DNA of 14,242 bases from Fimenecus sp045594645 (GTDB lineage: Bacteria; Bacillota; Clostridia; Oscillospirales; Acutalibacteraceae). A program made the position numbers and the translations under genes. Shown piece by piece: positions 5,981 through 12,970 of the stretch. The notes under the pieces are model-generated. The model was not told where the DNA came from and did not search any database. It saw only the letters and a list, made by a program, of their open reading frames with translations. The DNA lies in NCBI GenBank assembly GCA_045594645.1, contig JAZNYY010000063.1:1-14242 (forward strand), read 5' to 3'. Numbering within the stretch: position 1 is the stretch's first letter; each line of letters begins with the position of its first letter.

Positions 5981-7725
5981 TGAAAATAGCAGTAGGACAA
6001 GGCAGCTGCGGTATCGCTGCAGGGGCACAGAAAACATATGATGTTTTAAATTCCACCCTTGATTTGTCAAAAAATCAACTCACTGTAACAGGCTGTATCG
6101 GTATGTGCTATCTTGAGCCAATCGTCGATGTTTATGCCGATGACGGACTTCACCGCTTTGTAAAAGTCAACGGCGAAATTGCTGAAAAAATCGCAAATGC
6201 AGTGAATAACAATGATTTAACCACTGTCAAAGAATTTGAAATCTCAGATGATGATAAATCCTTCCTCGATAAGCAGACAAGAATTGCACTTCGCCATTGT
6301 GGTGTAATTAACCCCGAAATTATTGAAGATTATACAGCTGATGACGGCTATCAAGCCCTCAATAAAGTTCTTATTTCAATGTCGCCCGAAGAAGTAATCG
6401 AAGAAATCAAGCTTTCAGGTCTTGCAGGTCGTGGTGGCGCAGGCTTCCCAACTTGGTTTAAGTGGAATGCGGCTCGTCAGTCACAGGACGAAGAAAAATA
6501 TTTGATTTGTAATGCAGACGAGGGTGACCCCGGCGCATTTATGGACCGAGCAGTTATCGAGGGCGACCCGCATAACCTTATTGAAGGTATGCTCATAGGC
6601 GCTTACGCTATAGGGGCTCGCGAGGCAATTGTTTATGTCCGTGCGGAGTATCCTCTTGCAATCCGCCGACTTCAGAATGCCATTGACCAAGCCAAAGAAA
6701 AAGGCTATATCGGTAAAAATATTATGGGCACAGAATTCTCTTGTGAATTCAGAATTAAAGCGGGCGCAGGTGCGTTTGTATGCGGTGAAGAAACTGCGCT
6801 TATTGAGTCCCTTGAGGGCTCACGCGGTATGCCCCGCCTTAAGCCACCGTTCCCCGCACAGTCGGGCTATTGGCATAAACCATCGAATATCAACAATGTT
6901 GAAACCTTTGCAAATGTAAGCTGGATAATTCTCAACGGCGGTAACGCTTTCTCATCAATGGGAACAGAAAACAGCAAGGGTACAAAGGTTTTTGCTCTCA
7001 CAGGCAAAATCAAGCGTGGCGGACTCGTTGAAATCCCAATGGGTAAAACACTCCGCGATGTTATTTTTGACATCGGTGGCGGAATTAAAAATGATAAAGA
7101 ATTCAAAGCCGTGCAGATGGGCGGTCCGTCGGGCGGTTGTATTCCCGCAGAATTACTTGACACCGTAATTGACTATAAAGCACTTTCAGCTACGGGCGCA
7201 ATTATGGGTTCGGGCGGTATGGTTGTTATGGACGACAGCACCTGTATGGTAGAGATGGCGCGTTTCTTCCTTGATTTCACCGCAAAAGAATCCTGCGGAA
7301 AATGTGTCCATTGCCGACTTGGTACAAAGCGAATGCTTGAAATTCTTACAAGAATTACCGAGGGCAACGGCAAAGAAGAGGATATAGAACTCCTCGAAGA
7401 GCTTTGCCTTGCAATTAAAGACGGTGCATTGTGTGGTCTTGGTCAAACTGCGCCAAACCCCGTACTCACAACTCTTAAGTATTTCAAGAATGAATATGTT
7501 GAGCACATTAAAGATAAAAAATGTAAAGCCCACGAGTGCACTAATCTTCTTCGCTACGAAATTAATGAAGAATTATGCCGTGGATGTACTTTGTGCTCTA
7601 AAAAATGCCCTGTTGACGCAATCAGCGGAACAGTAAAAAATCCTCATATTATTGATGTGACAAAATGTATTAAATGCGGTAATTGTAAAACCGTATGCAA
7701 ATTTAACGCTGTGGAGGTGAAATAA
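5980..7725 (+). CDS. stnB: Stn-type transhydrogenase subunit B (NuoF/HydB-like flavoprotein, NADH and FMN site)
   Basis: 581 residues in the HydB layout: an N-terminal thioredoxin-like domain (1-80), the NuoF flavoprotein core with NADH/FMN motifs 'GRGGAGFPTWFKW' (150-162) and 'NADEGDPGAFMDR' (178-190) and 'CGEETALIESLEG' (268-280), an SLBB region, then a [4Fe-4S] site (Cys439, 442, 445 and 485). A C-terminal two-cluster ferredoxin domain follows (Cys533, 536, 539, 543 and Cys563, 566, 569, 573), which complex I NuoF lacks. This subunit forms the presumed bifurcation site joining NADH to ferredoxin. A 'C-x2-H-x-C' at 515-520 may be a metal site. Only Cys10, Cys39 and Cys43 are seen in the N-terminal domain, so a fourth cluster ligand there is missing or is not cysteine. 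GGGGAGG precedes the ATG, which overlaps the stnA stop. Confidence 0.88.
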   Translation: MKIAVGQGSCGIAAGAQKTYDVLNSTLDLSKNQLTVTGCIGMCYLEPIVDVYADDGLHRFVKVNGEIAEKIANAVNNNDLTTVKEFEISDDDKSFLDKQTRIALRHCGVINPEIIEDYTADDGYQALNKVLISMSPEEVIEEIKLSGLAGRGGAGFPTWFKWNAARQSQDEEKYLICNADEGDPGAFMDRAVIEGDPHNLIEGMLIGAYAIGAREAIVYVRAEYPLAIRRLQNAIDQAKEKGYIGKNIMGTEFSCEFRIKAGAGAFVCGEETALIESLEGSRGMPRLKPPFPAQSGYWHKPSNINNVETFANVSWIILNGGNAFSSMGTENSKGTKVFALTGKIKRGGLVEIPMGKTLRDVIFDIGGGIKNDKEFKAVQMGGPSGGCIPAELLDTVIDYKALSATGAIMGSGGMVVMDDSTCMVEMARFFLDFTAKESCGKCVHCRLGTKRMLEILTRITEGNGKEEDIELLEELCLAIKDGALCGLGQTAPNPVLTTLKYFKNEYVEHIKDKKCKAHECTNLLRYEINEELCRGCTLCSKKCPVDAISGTVKNPHIIDVTKCIKCGNCKTVCKFNAVEVK

Positions 7726-10395
7726 TTGAGTATTACATTAACAATCGACGGTAAAAAAATAATCGCAGAAGAAGGCGCTACAATACTCAATGTTGCTTCA
7801 CAGAACGGAATTAAAATTCCCAATCTTTGTTACGACGGCAGAGTAGAGCTTTACGGCGCTTGCGGACTTTGTACAGTTGAGGTTGAGGGCAACCCTAAGC
7901 TTTTGCGTGCCTGTTCAACAAAGGTCGCAGAGGGTATGGTCGTTCACACCCAAACCGAAAGAATTAAAAAGTCAAGAAAAGTAGCTCTTGAATTGTTACT
8001 TTCCGACCACGACGGCGATTGTAAAGCACCCTGCAGTAAGGCTTGCCCGGCGGGTACTGATTGCCAAGGCTATGTCGGGCTTATCGCAAACGGCGAATAT
8101 AAAGAGGCAGTTAAGCTTATCAAAGAAAAACTCCCATTGCCCGCATCAATAGGCAGAATTTGCCCCCATCCTTGTGAAAAACAATGTCGCCGTCAATTCG
8201 TTGACGAGCCCGTTTCAATTGCATATCTCAAAGGCTTTGTGGGTGATGTTGACTTAAATGGCGATACATATATCCCCGAAATTGAGCCTGAGACAAATAA
8301 AAATGTTGCAATTATCGGTGGTGGTCCTGCAGGTCTTACCGCAGCATATTTTCTTCGCCAAAAGGGTCATAGTGTGACTATTTTTGAGCAGATGGAAAAA
8401 ATGGGCGGAATGCTCCGCTACGGTATTCCCGAATACCGACTTCCCAAAGCCGTTCTCGATAAAGAAATCAAGCTTATTGAGGATATGGGCGTAACACTCA
8501 AAAATAATGTGAATATCGGCAAAGACATCACATTTGACCAAATCAAAAATGAATTCGACGCAACTCTTGTTGCCATCGGTGCTTGGAACAGCAGTAAAAT
8601 GCGTGTTCAGGGCGAGGATTTAGACGGTGTATGGGGCGGAATTGACTTGCTCCGCGAAGTTGCCCTCGGCAATAAAGTCGAGCTCGGCAAAAATGTCGCA
8701 GTTTGCGGTGGTGGTAATACCGCAATGGATGCTTGCCGTACTGCTATCCGTCTTGGCGCAGAAAATGTTTATGTAATCTATCGCCGTACAAAAGACGAAA
8801 TGCCCGCCGACCCTCAAGAAATTCTTGAGTCTGAAGAAGAGGGCGTAATCTATAAATACCTTACAAAACCAATAGAATTCACAGGCGAAAACGGTAAGCT
8901 CAACGGCGTAATTCTTCAAAAAATGATGCTCGGCGAACCCGACGAAAGTGGTAGAAGAAGACCTGTTGCAATTGAGGGCGAAACCGAAGAAATCAAGCTC
9001 GACAGCGTTATTATGGCAATCGGTCAATATCCAAATCTCAACGGATTTGAAAGTCTTGAGGCAACACGCAGAAATACAATTTCAGCCGATGAAAGCCGAT
9101 TTACAACATCAGTTAATGGTGTTTTTGCAGTAGGTGATGCCACAAATAAGGGTGCTGACATTGCAATTGCCGCAATTGGCGAGGCACAAAAAGCATCAGT
9201 AGTCATCGACCGTTATTTAAACGGCGAGACAGTGGGCTACAAAAAGCCATATTTTGTAGAACGCGACAGCAAATCAATTGATTATTCAAAATTCACAAAA
9301 TCACCAAGAGCCCAAATGCCCCATATGAGCCCTGCCGACAGAAAAACAAACTTCAAAGAAGTGAATTTCGGATTCAGCGAAGAGCAGGCAAAGGCTGAAG
9401 CAATGCGTTGTCTTGAATGTGGTTGTCACGATTATTTTGAATGTAAACTCATTTCATATGCGAATGATTATGATGTCAATCCCTCAAGATTTGCAGGGGA
9501 AAAGCACCATAGAAACCAAGAAAATGCAAATGATTTAATTGCTCGCAATACCGATAAATGTATTCTTTGCGGTCTTTGTGTGCGTGTGTGCGAAGAGGTA
9601 ATGGGTAAATCTGCAATCGGACTTATCGGCAGAGGCTTTAACACCGTTGTTGAGCCCGAACTCAGTAAAAGACTTGCAGATACCGATTGTATCGCTTGCG
9701 GTCAGTGTGTAGCACTTTGTCCTACGGGTGCACTCCGCGAAAAAACTGCATTTGTAAAGAGCGTTCCCGTTGAAGAAAAATCACAAATCAGCATTTGCAC
9801 AAACTGTTCAAATCTCTGTTCAGTTGATTATCGTTATATCGGCTCAACAGTAGTTAGAGCATTACCAACCATCAACGGAATTCTCTGCAAGGGTGGTCGA
9901 TTCGGCGTACTCGAGAGCCAACCACATACAACTGATTTTGAAGCTTTATTCAATGATTTTGATGCAATCGTAGTGGGCGGTAAAGTTTCAACAGAAACCG
10001 TTTTGGTGCTCAAAAAATATGCAGAAGAAAACGAAAAGCAAATCTTTACAACTGCAAAAGAAACAGATGCAAACTACTATGCAATTTCAAGACTTAACAT
10101 TCCACAGTATGTCAATACTTCAACTAATGTTTTGAGCGTTAATGCAGAAGTTGAAAATGCAAAAGCAATCAATATTTCACCATATTGTGAAAACGGAGCT
10201 TTCTTTGATAAGTATGGTAATAAGAGAATGCAAAGTGCAATTTTTAAGAGTGAAAGCTTTGCAGATTATGTAAACAAAAAACTCAACACACCATATAGTG
10301 ACTTAACCGCTGAAGCAGAAAAAGCAGTAAATACAACTCCAACAGGCAAAGTCACAAACGATGAAATAATAAACGCAAGTAAACTTTTTAATTAA
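7726..10395 (+). CDS. stnC: Stn-type transhydrogenase subunit C (NuoG-like scaffold fused to a GltD/NfnB-like NAD(P)H module)
   Basis: 889 residues. Order: NuoG-type [2Fe-2S] domain (Cys35, 46, 49, 63); GltD-type Cys region (Cys99, 103, 107, 113; 146, 150, 154); FAD fold 'GGGPAGLTAA' (198-207); second nucleotide fold 'CGGGNTAMDA' (327-336) followed by 'YRRTKDEMPA' (352-361), where paired Arg suggests NADPH; 'GVFAVGDATNKGADIA' (465-480); Cys562, 565, 567, 573; a two-cluster ferredoxin domain (Cys612, 615, 618, 622; 655, 658, 661, 665); and an Fe4S4 site of the molybdopterin-oxidoreductase type (Cys691, 694, 698, 721). The remaining 168 residues resemble a degenerate NuoG tail. No H-cluster motifs occur, so it is not HydA. 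This matches the published description of StnC. The TTG start (7726) directly follows the stnB stop and is set by GGAGGTGA (7713-7720). Confidence 0.83.
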   Translation: MSITLTIDGKKIIAEEGATILNVASQNGIKIPNLCYDGRVELYGACGLCTVEVEGNPKLLRACSTKVAEGMVVHTQTERIKKSRKVALELLLSDHDGDCKAPCSKACPAGTDCQGYVGLIANGEYKEAVKLIKEKLPLPASIGRICPHPCEKQCRRQFVDEPVSIAYLKGFVGDVDLNGDTYIPEIEPETNKNVAIIGGGPAGLTAAYFLRQKGHSVTIFEQMEKMGGMLRYGIPEYRLPKAVLDKEIKLIEDMGVTLKNNVNIGKDITFDQIKNEFDATLVAIGAWNSSKMRVQGEDLDGVWGGIDLLREVALGNKVELGKNVAVCGGGNTAMDACRTAIRLGAENVYVIYRRTKDEMPADPQEILESEEEGVIYKYLTKPIEFTGENGKLNGVILQKMMLGEPDESGRRRPVAIEGETEEIKLDSVIMAIGQYPNLNGFESLEATRRNTISADESRFTTSVNGVFAVGDATNKGADIAIAAIGEAQKASVVIDRYLNGETVGYKKPYFVERDSKSIDYSKFTKSPRAQMPHMSPADRKTNFKEVNFGFSEEQAKAEAMRCLECGCHDYFECKLISYANDYDVNPSRFAGEKHHRNQENANDLIARNTDKCILCGLCVRVCEEVMGKSAIGLIGRGFNTVVEPELSKRLADTDCIACGQCVALCPTGALREKTAFVKSVPVEEKSQISICTNCSNLCSVDYRYIGSTVVRALPTINGILCKGGRFGVLESQPHTTDFEALFNDFDAIVVGGKVSTETVLVLKKYAEENEKQIFTTAKETDANYYAISRLNIPQYVNTSTNVLSVNAEVENAKAINISPYCENGAFFDKYGNKRMQSAIFKSESFADYVNKKLNTPYSDLTAEAEKAVNTTPTGKVTNDEIINASKLFN

Positions 10396-10413
10396 ATTAT
10401 AAAACTCACTTCG

Positions 10414-10463
10414 CCTCCCTCTGACGAGGGAGGTGGCAAAATCTTTGATTTTGACGGAGGGAG
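10414..10463. repeat. REP-like double-hairpin repeat
   Basis: CCTCCCTC (10414-10421) pairs with GAGGGAGG (10426-10433), and CAAAATC (10437-10443) pairs with GATTTTG (10447-10453). A trailing GAGGGAG (10457-10463) could instead pair with the first arm, giving two alternative folds. The composition differs from the A/T-rich surroundings. It resembles dispersed extragenic palindromes familiar from clostridial genomes, recalled rather than searched. Confidence 0.65.
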
Positions 10464-10500
10464 AGATAGATAACATAAAAGTCTAAATGATTTTTGTGTA

Positions 10501-10534
10501 GGGGACGATGCCCACATCGTCCCTTTTGCTTTTT
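10501..10534 (+). terminator. Intrinsic terminator of the stn operon, built from a repeat copy
   Basis: GGGACGATG (10502-10510) pairs perfectly with CATCGTCCC (10515-10523) around a CCCA loop, followed by TTTTGCTTTTT. This is a good intrinsic terminator 106 bases after the stnC stop. The TGTAGGGG prefix (10497-10504) also begins the left copy of the palindromic repeats at 4464-4543, so a mobile palindrome family seems to serve as terminator here. Confidence 0.7.
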
Positions 10535-10591
10535 ATCGACAAATTAATTTGGTGGTATTTGTAAATTAACTGTTAAAATAAAATGATTTTA

Positions 10592-10620
10592 TTGCTTATT
10601 TCCAAATTCTATGCTATTAT
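10592..10620 (+). promoter_or_regulatory. Predicted sigma-A promoter of metF
   Basis: TTGCTT (10592-10597), a 17-base spacer and TATTAT (10615-10620) make a good promoter, with a start near 10627 and a leader of only about 11 bases. Just upstream are two perfect dyads, TTAAC-T-GTTAA (10566-10576) and AATAAAA-TGA-TTTTATT (10577-10593), the second touching the -35 box, so an operator is possible. The leader is too short for a SAM riboswitch. Confidence 0.6.
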
Positions 10621-10637
10621 TTTATCGGTGATTGAGT

Positions 10638-11495
10638 ATGAGGATAACAGAAAAATTAACAGTTAAAGACCATCTTATTTCCTTTGAGGTTTTTCCGCCA
10701 AAAACTGATTCTGCTTTTGACAGTATTGAGCGTTCAGTTCGTGAGCTTTCGGCATTTAACCCCGATTACATGAGCGTGACCTATGGTGCAGGCGGTGGTA
10801 CTTCACAGTACACAACAAAAATCGCATCACTTATCAAGAATCGTCTTGATACAACGGCTCTCGCACACCTCACTTGTGCCTCAACACCCAAAGAAACAAT
10901 AAATAAAATCCTCGATACGCTTAAAGAAAATCATATCGACAATATTCTCGCAATGCGTGGCGATATCCCCGCAGATTTTGAAAAGCCACAAGGTGAATAC
11001 TATACCTATGCTTATGAGCTTGTTTCCAAAATCAAGGAGTACGGATATTTTGATATCGGCGGTGCTTGTTATCCCGAATGTCACCCCGAATGTGAAAGCC
11101 TCGAAAAAGATATTGAAAACCTTAAAAATAAGGTTGATTGCGGTGTAGATTTCCTCATAACTCAGCTTTTTTATGATAACGAACTTTTTTATTCGTTTAT
11201 GGATAAAATAAGAAGGAAGGGGATTTCTGTTCCGGTGTTTGCAGGCATTATGCCCATTACCAATATTAAGCAGATTGACCGTATCACCTGTCTTTCGGGC
11301 ACTTCTTTACCTAATGAAATGAAAGAAATTCTCGAAAAATATAAAGATAATCCCGAAGAGCTTCAAAAAGCAGGTCTCGATTTCGCGATAAAGCAAATAA
11401 ATGAACTTATCGACAACGGTGTAGAGGGAATTCACATTTATACAATGAATAAACCCTATGTCGCCAAAACAATTCTGAAAGGTCTTCCAAGATAA
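10638..11495 (+). CDS. metF: Methylenetetrahydrofolate reductase
   Basis: Reduces 5,10-methylene-tetrahydrofolate to 5-methyl-tetrahydrofolate with an FAD cofactor, feeding methionine synthesis or, in acetogens, the methyl branch of the Wood-Ljungdahl pathway. The 285-residue product is a standard catalytic barrel without a regulatory domain. Signatures are 'FEVFPPK' (16-22, with Glu17 at the conserved catalytic position), 'SVTYGAGGG', 'AHLTC' and 'ILAMRGD' (103-109, with the FAD-contacting Asp109), then 'GGACYPECHPE', 'DFLITQLFYDN', 'PVFAGIMPI' and 'GIHIYTMN'. ATG 10638 is favoured because GGTGA (10627-10631) lies 6 bases upstream; a TTG at 10632 abuts it. No MetV gene is adjacent, so the electron donor is unclear. 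The stn operon directly upstream, behind a predicted terminator, is a possible source of reductant, by inference only. Confidence 0.94.
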   Translation: MRITEKLTVKDHLISFEVFPPKTDSAFDSIERSVRELSAFNPDYMSVTYGAGGGTSQYTTKIASLIKNRLDTTALAHLTCASTPKETINKILDTLKENHIDNILAMRGDIPADFEKPQGEYYTYAYELVSKIKEYGYFDIGGACYPECHPECESLEKDIENLKNKVDCGVDFLITQLFYDNELFYSFMDKIRRKGISVPVFAGIMPITNIKQIDRITCLSGTSLPNEMKEILEKYKDNPEELQKAGLDFAIKQINELIDNGVEGIHIYTMNKPYVAKTILKGLPR

Positions 11496-11498
11496 TTT

Positions 11499-12344
11499 AT
11501 GTTTGGATATGTAACCGTTTTTAAACCCGAACTGAAAATCAAAGAATATGAAGCCTACAAGGGTGTTTACTGTACACTCTGCAAAGAAATGGGTAAGGAA
11601 TATGGAGTTCTTTCACGATTCCTTTTAAGCTACGACGGTGCGTTTTATGTGATGTATAAATTAGGGCTTTCGGGCGATAACATTTCTGTAAAGAATTCGC
11701 GTTGTACTTTTAATCCCGCTAAAAAATGTATGAAAATCACAAGTGAAAGTGATGTCTATAAAATTGCAAGTGCTGTAACTGTAGTTTTAGCATATTTCAA
11801 GCTCGTTGATAATCTTCACGACAGTTCATTTTTTAAAAAGATTTTGTTGTATTTGCTTTATCCCTATTTTGCACATCTTAAGAATAAGGCGAAGAAGAAA
11901 TATCCCGATATTTTCAAAACAGTTGAAGCTGGAATGAAGCTTCAGTTTGAAACAGAAGCTCATGAAAATCCGTCGCCCGACAAATCGGCAGACCCAACGG
12001 CGAAAATGCTATCTTGGTTATTCGCTTACGGCGAATGTGGTGAAAATAAAGATAAAGCAGAAAACTTCGGATATCAGCTTGGCAGAGCAGTTTATTTTCT
12101 CGATGCCTTTGACGATTATGCCGACGATATAAAAACAAATTCATTTAACCCGTTTAAAAATACTGAAGATATTGTAACTGACGCGTCAATTTCAATAAAT
12201 CTTTCAGTAGGTGCGTTAAGTGAAGCCTTAACAAACCATAATTTTAAAAATTTCTCGTCAATCATTGAGAATGTGATTTATGACGGATTAAACTATCAAC
12301 TTGACAGAATAACAAAGAAATACAGAGGTGATGTGTGTGAATAA
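11499..12344 (+). CDS. DUF5685 family protein, function unknown
   Basis: 281 residues, recognised from the N-terminal 'MFGYVTVFKPELKIKEYEAY' and the following 'YCTLCKEMGKEYG' (Cys25, Cys28), with further Cys69 and Cys77 that may complete a metal site. The rest looks all-helical and soluble except for a hydrophobic stretch near 110-125. Two acidic clusters stand out: 'KLVDNLHD' (Asp104, Asp108) and 'YFLDAFDDYADD' (Asp202, 205, 206, 209, 210) followed by 'FNPF'. Their spacing recalls the paired Asp-rich metal sites of isoprenoid-synthase-fold enzymes, but I claim no activity. ATG 11499 lies 3 bases after the metF stop without a clear ribosome site, so it is probably translated by coupling. Its 3' end overlaps the next gene by 8 bases. 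Confidence 0.75.
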   Translation: MFGYVTVFKPELKIKEYEAYKGVYCTLCKEMGKEYGVLSRFLLSYDGAFYVMYKLGLSGDNISVKNSRCTFNPAKKCMKITSESDVYKIASAVTVVLAYFKLVDNLHDSSFFKKILLYLLYPYFAHLKNKAKKKYPDIFKTVEAGMKLQFETEAHENPSPDKSADPTAKMLSWLFAYGECGENKDKAENFGYQLGRAVYFLDAFDDYADDIKTNSFNPFKNTEDIVTDASISINLSVGALSEALTNHNFKNFSSIIENVIYDGLNYQLDRITKKYRGDVCE

Positions 12345-12969
12345 TCCCTATGAATTTTTAGGACTTAACCGCGGTGCAACTGAACAGGATGTTATGAATG
12401 CTTACAGACGTATTGCAGGCGAAATTCAAAGCACAGGTTATTCTGAGCAGGAAATGCAAAGAAGAATGGACGAGCTTAATTTGGCTTACGATACTATTTT
12501 AGGTGAATTGCGCGGAACCTCCTCATATACAAATAACAATTATTCAAGCACTCAGCAAAACAGTAGCTATGATTATGGCTATAATTACAATAATCAAAAT
12601 CAGAGTGCATCACAGTTTTCCGATGTCCGTCAGCGTATAAACGCAGGCAGAATTGATGACGCCGAAACAATTCTTGACGGAATTCCCACTAATATGCGTA
12701 ATGCCGAGTGGAACTATCTTAAGGGTGTAATTCATCAGCGACGCGGTTGGCTTAATGAGGCTTACCGTTACTATCAGACTGCTTGTAAGCTTGACCCATC
12801 AAATCAGGAATACGCGGCGGCATTCAATTCGCTTAACAATAACGCCCGCGGTGGCTACAGAACCTCAAGAAGAACAAGCAACGATGGTGTGTGTGACCTT
12901 TGCACAGGTCTTTTGTGTGCAGATTGCTGTTGCGAATGTTGTGGCGGAGATTTAATTCCCTGTTGTTAA
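12337..12969 (+). CDS. J-domain-like protein with TPR region and Cys-rich tail
   Basis: 210 residues. Residues 3-58 ('NPYEFLGLNRGATEQDVMNAYRRIA...') follow the DnaJ J-domain pattern, but the His-Pro-Asp tripeptide needed to stimulate Hsp70 is absent; the position reads 'GEIQSTGY'. A low-complexity Asn/Ser/Tyr/Gln linker (about 59-93) follows, then a TPR-like helical region (94-168, ending 'LNEAYRYYQTACKLDPSNQEY'). The last 25 residues hold ten cysteines, mostly paired, around 'CGGDLIPCC', which suggests metal binding or lipidation. I choose GTG 12337 because AGAGGTGA (12324-12331) is 5 bases upstream and the product then begins with the domain itself. GTG 12328 and ATG 12331 overlap the ribosome site. 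It overlaps the DUF5685 gene, pointing to a shared role, possibly at the membrane. Confidence 0.78.
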   Translation: MNNPYEFLGLNRGATEQDVMNAYRRIAGEIQSTGYSEQEMQRRMDELNLAYDTILGELRGTSSYTNNNYSSTQQNSSYDYGYNYNNQNQSASQFSDVRQRINAGRIDDAETILDGIPTNMRNAEWNYLKGVIHQRRGWLNEAYRYYQTACKLDPSNQEYAAAFNSLNNNARGGYRTSRRTSNDGVCDLCTGLLCADCCCECCGGDLIPCC

Positions 12970-12970
12970 T

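Noticed and set aside
5483..7725. Respiratory complex I fragment (nuoEF)
   Set aside because: No membrane or quinone subunits follow, and the NuoF-like protein has the C-terminal two-cluster ferredoxin extension of HydB-type proteins.
8620..9027. Minus-strand open frame of 135 codons opposite stnC
   Set aside because: The stnC frame is strongly supported by conserved motifs here; the antisense frame is a coding shadow without recognisable domains.
5483..10395. [FeFe]-hydrogenase HydABC
   Set aside because: The third subunit has no H-cluster motifs (TSCCP-, MPCxxKKxE- or FMxCPGGC-like) anywhere; a GltD-like flavin module is present instead.
10396..10637. SAM (S-box) or other riboswitch in front of metF
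   Set aside because: The predicted leader is only about 11 bases, and the upstream structure consists of simple palindromes without riboswitch core sequences.
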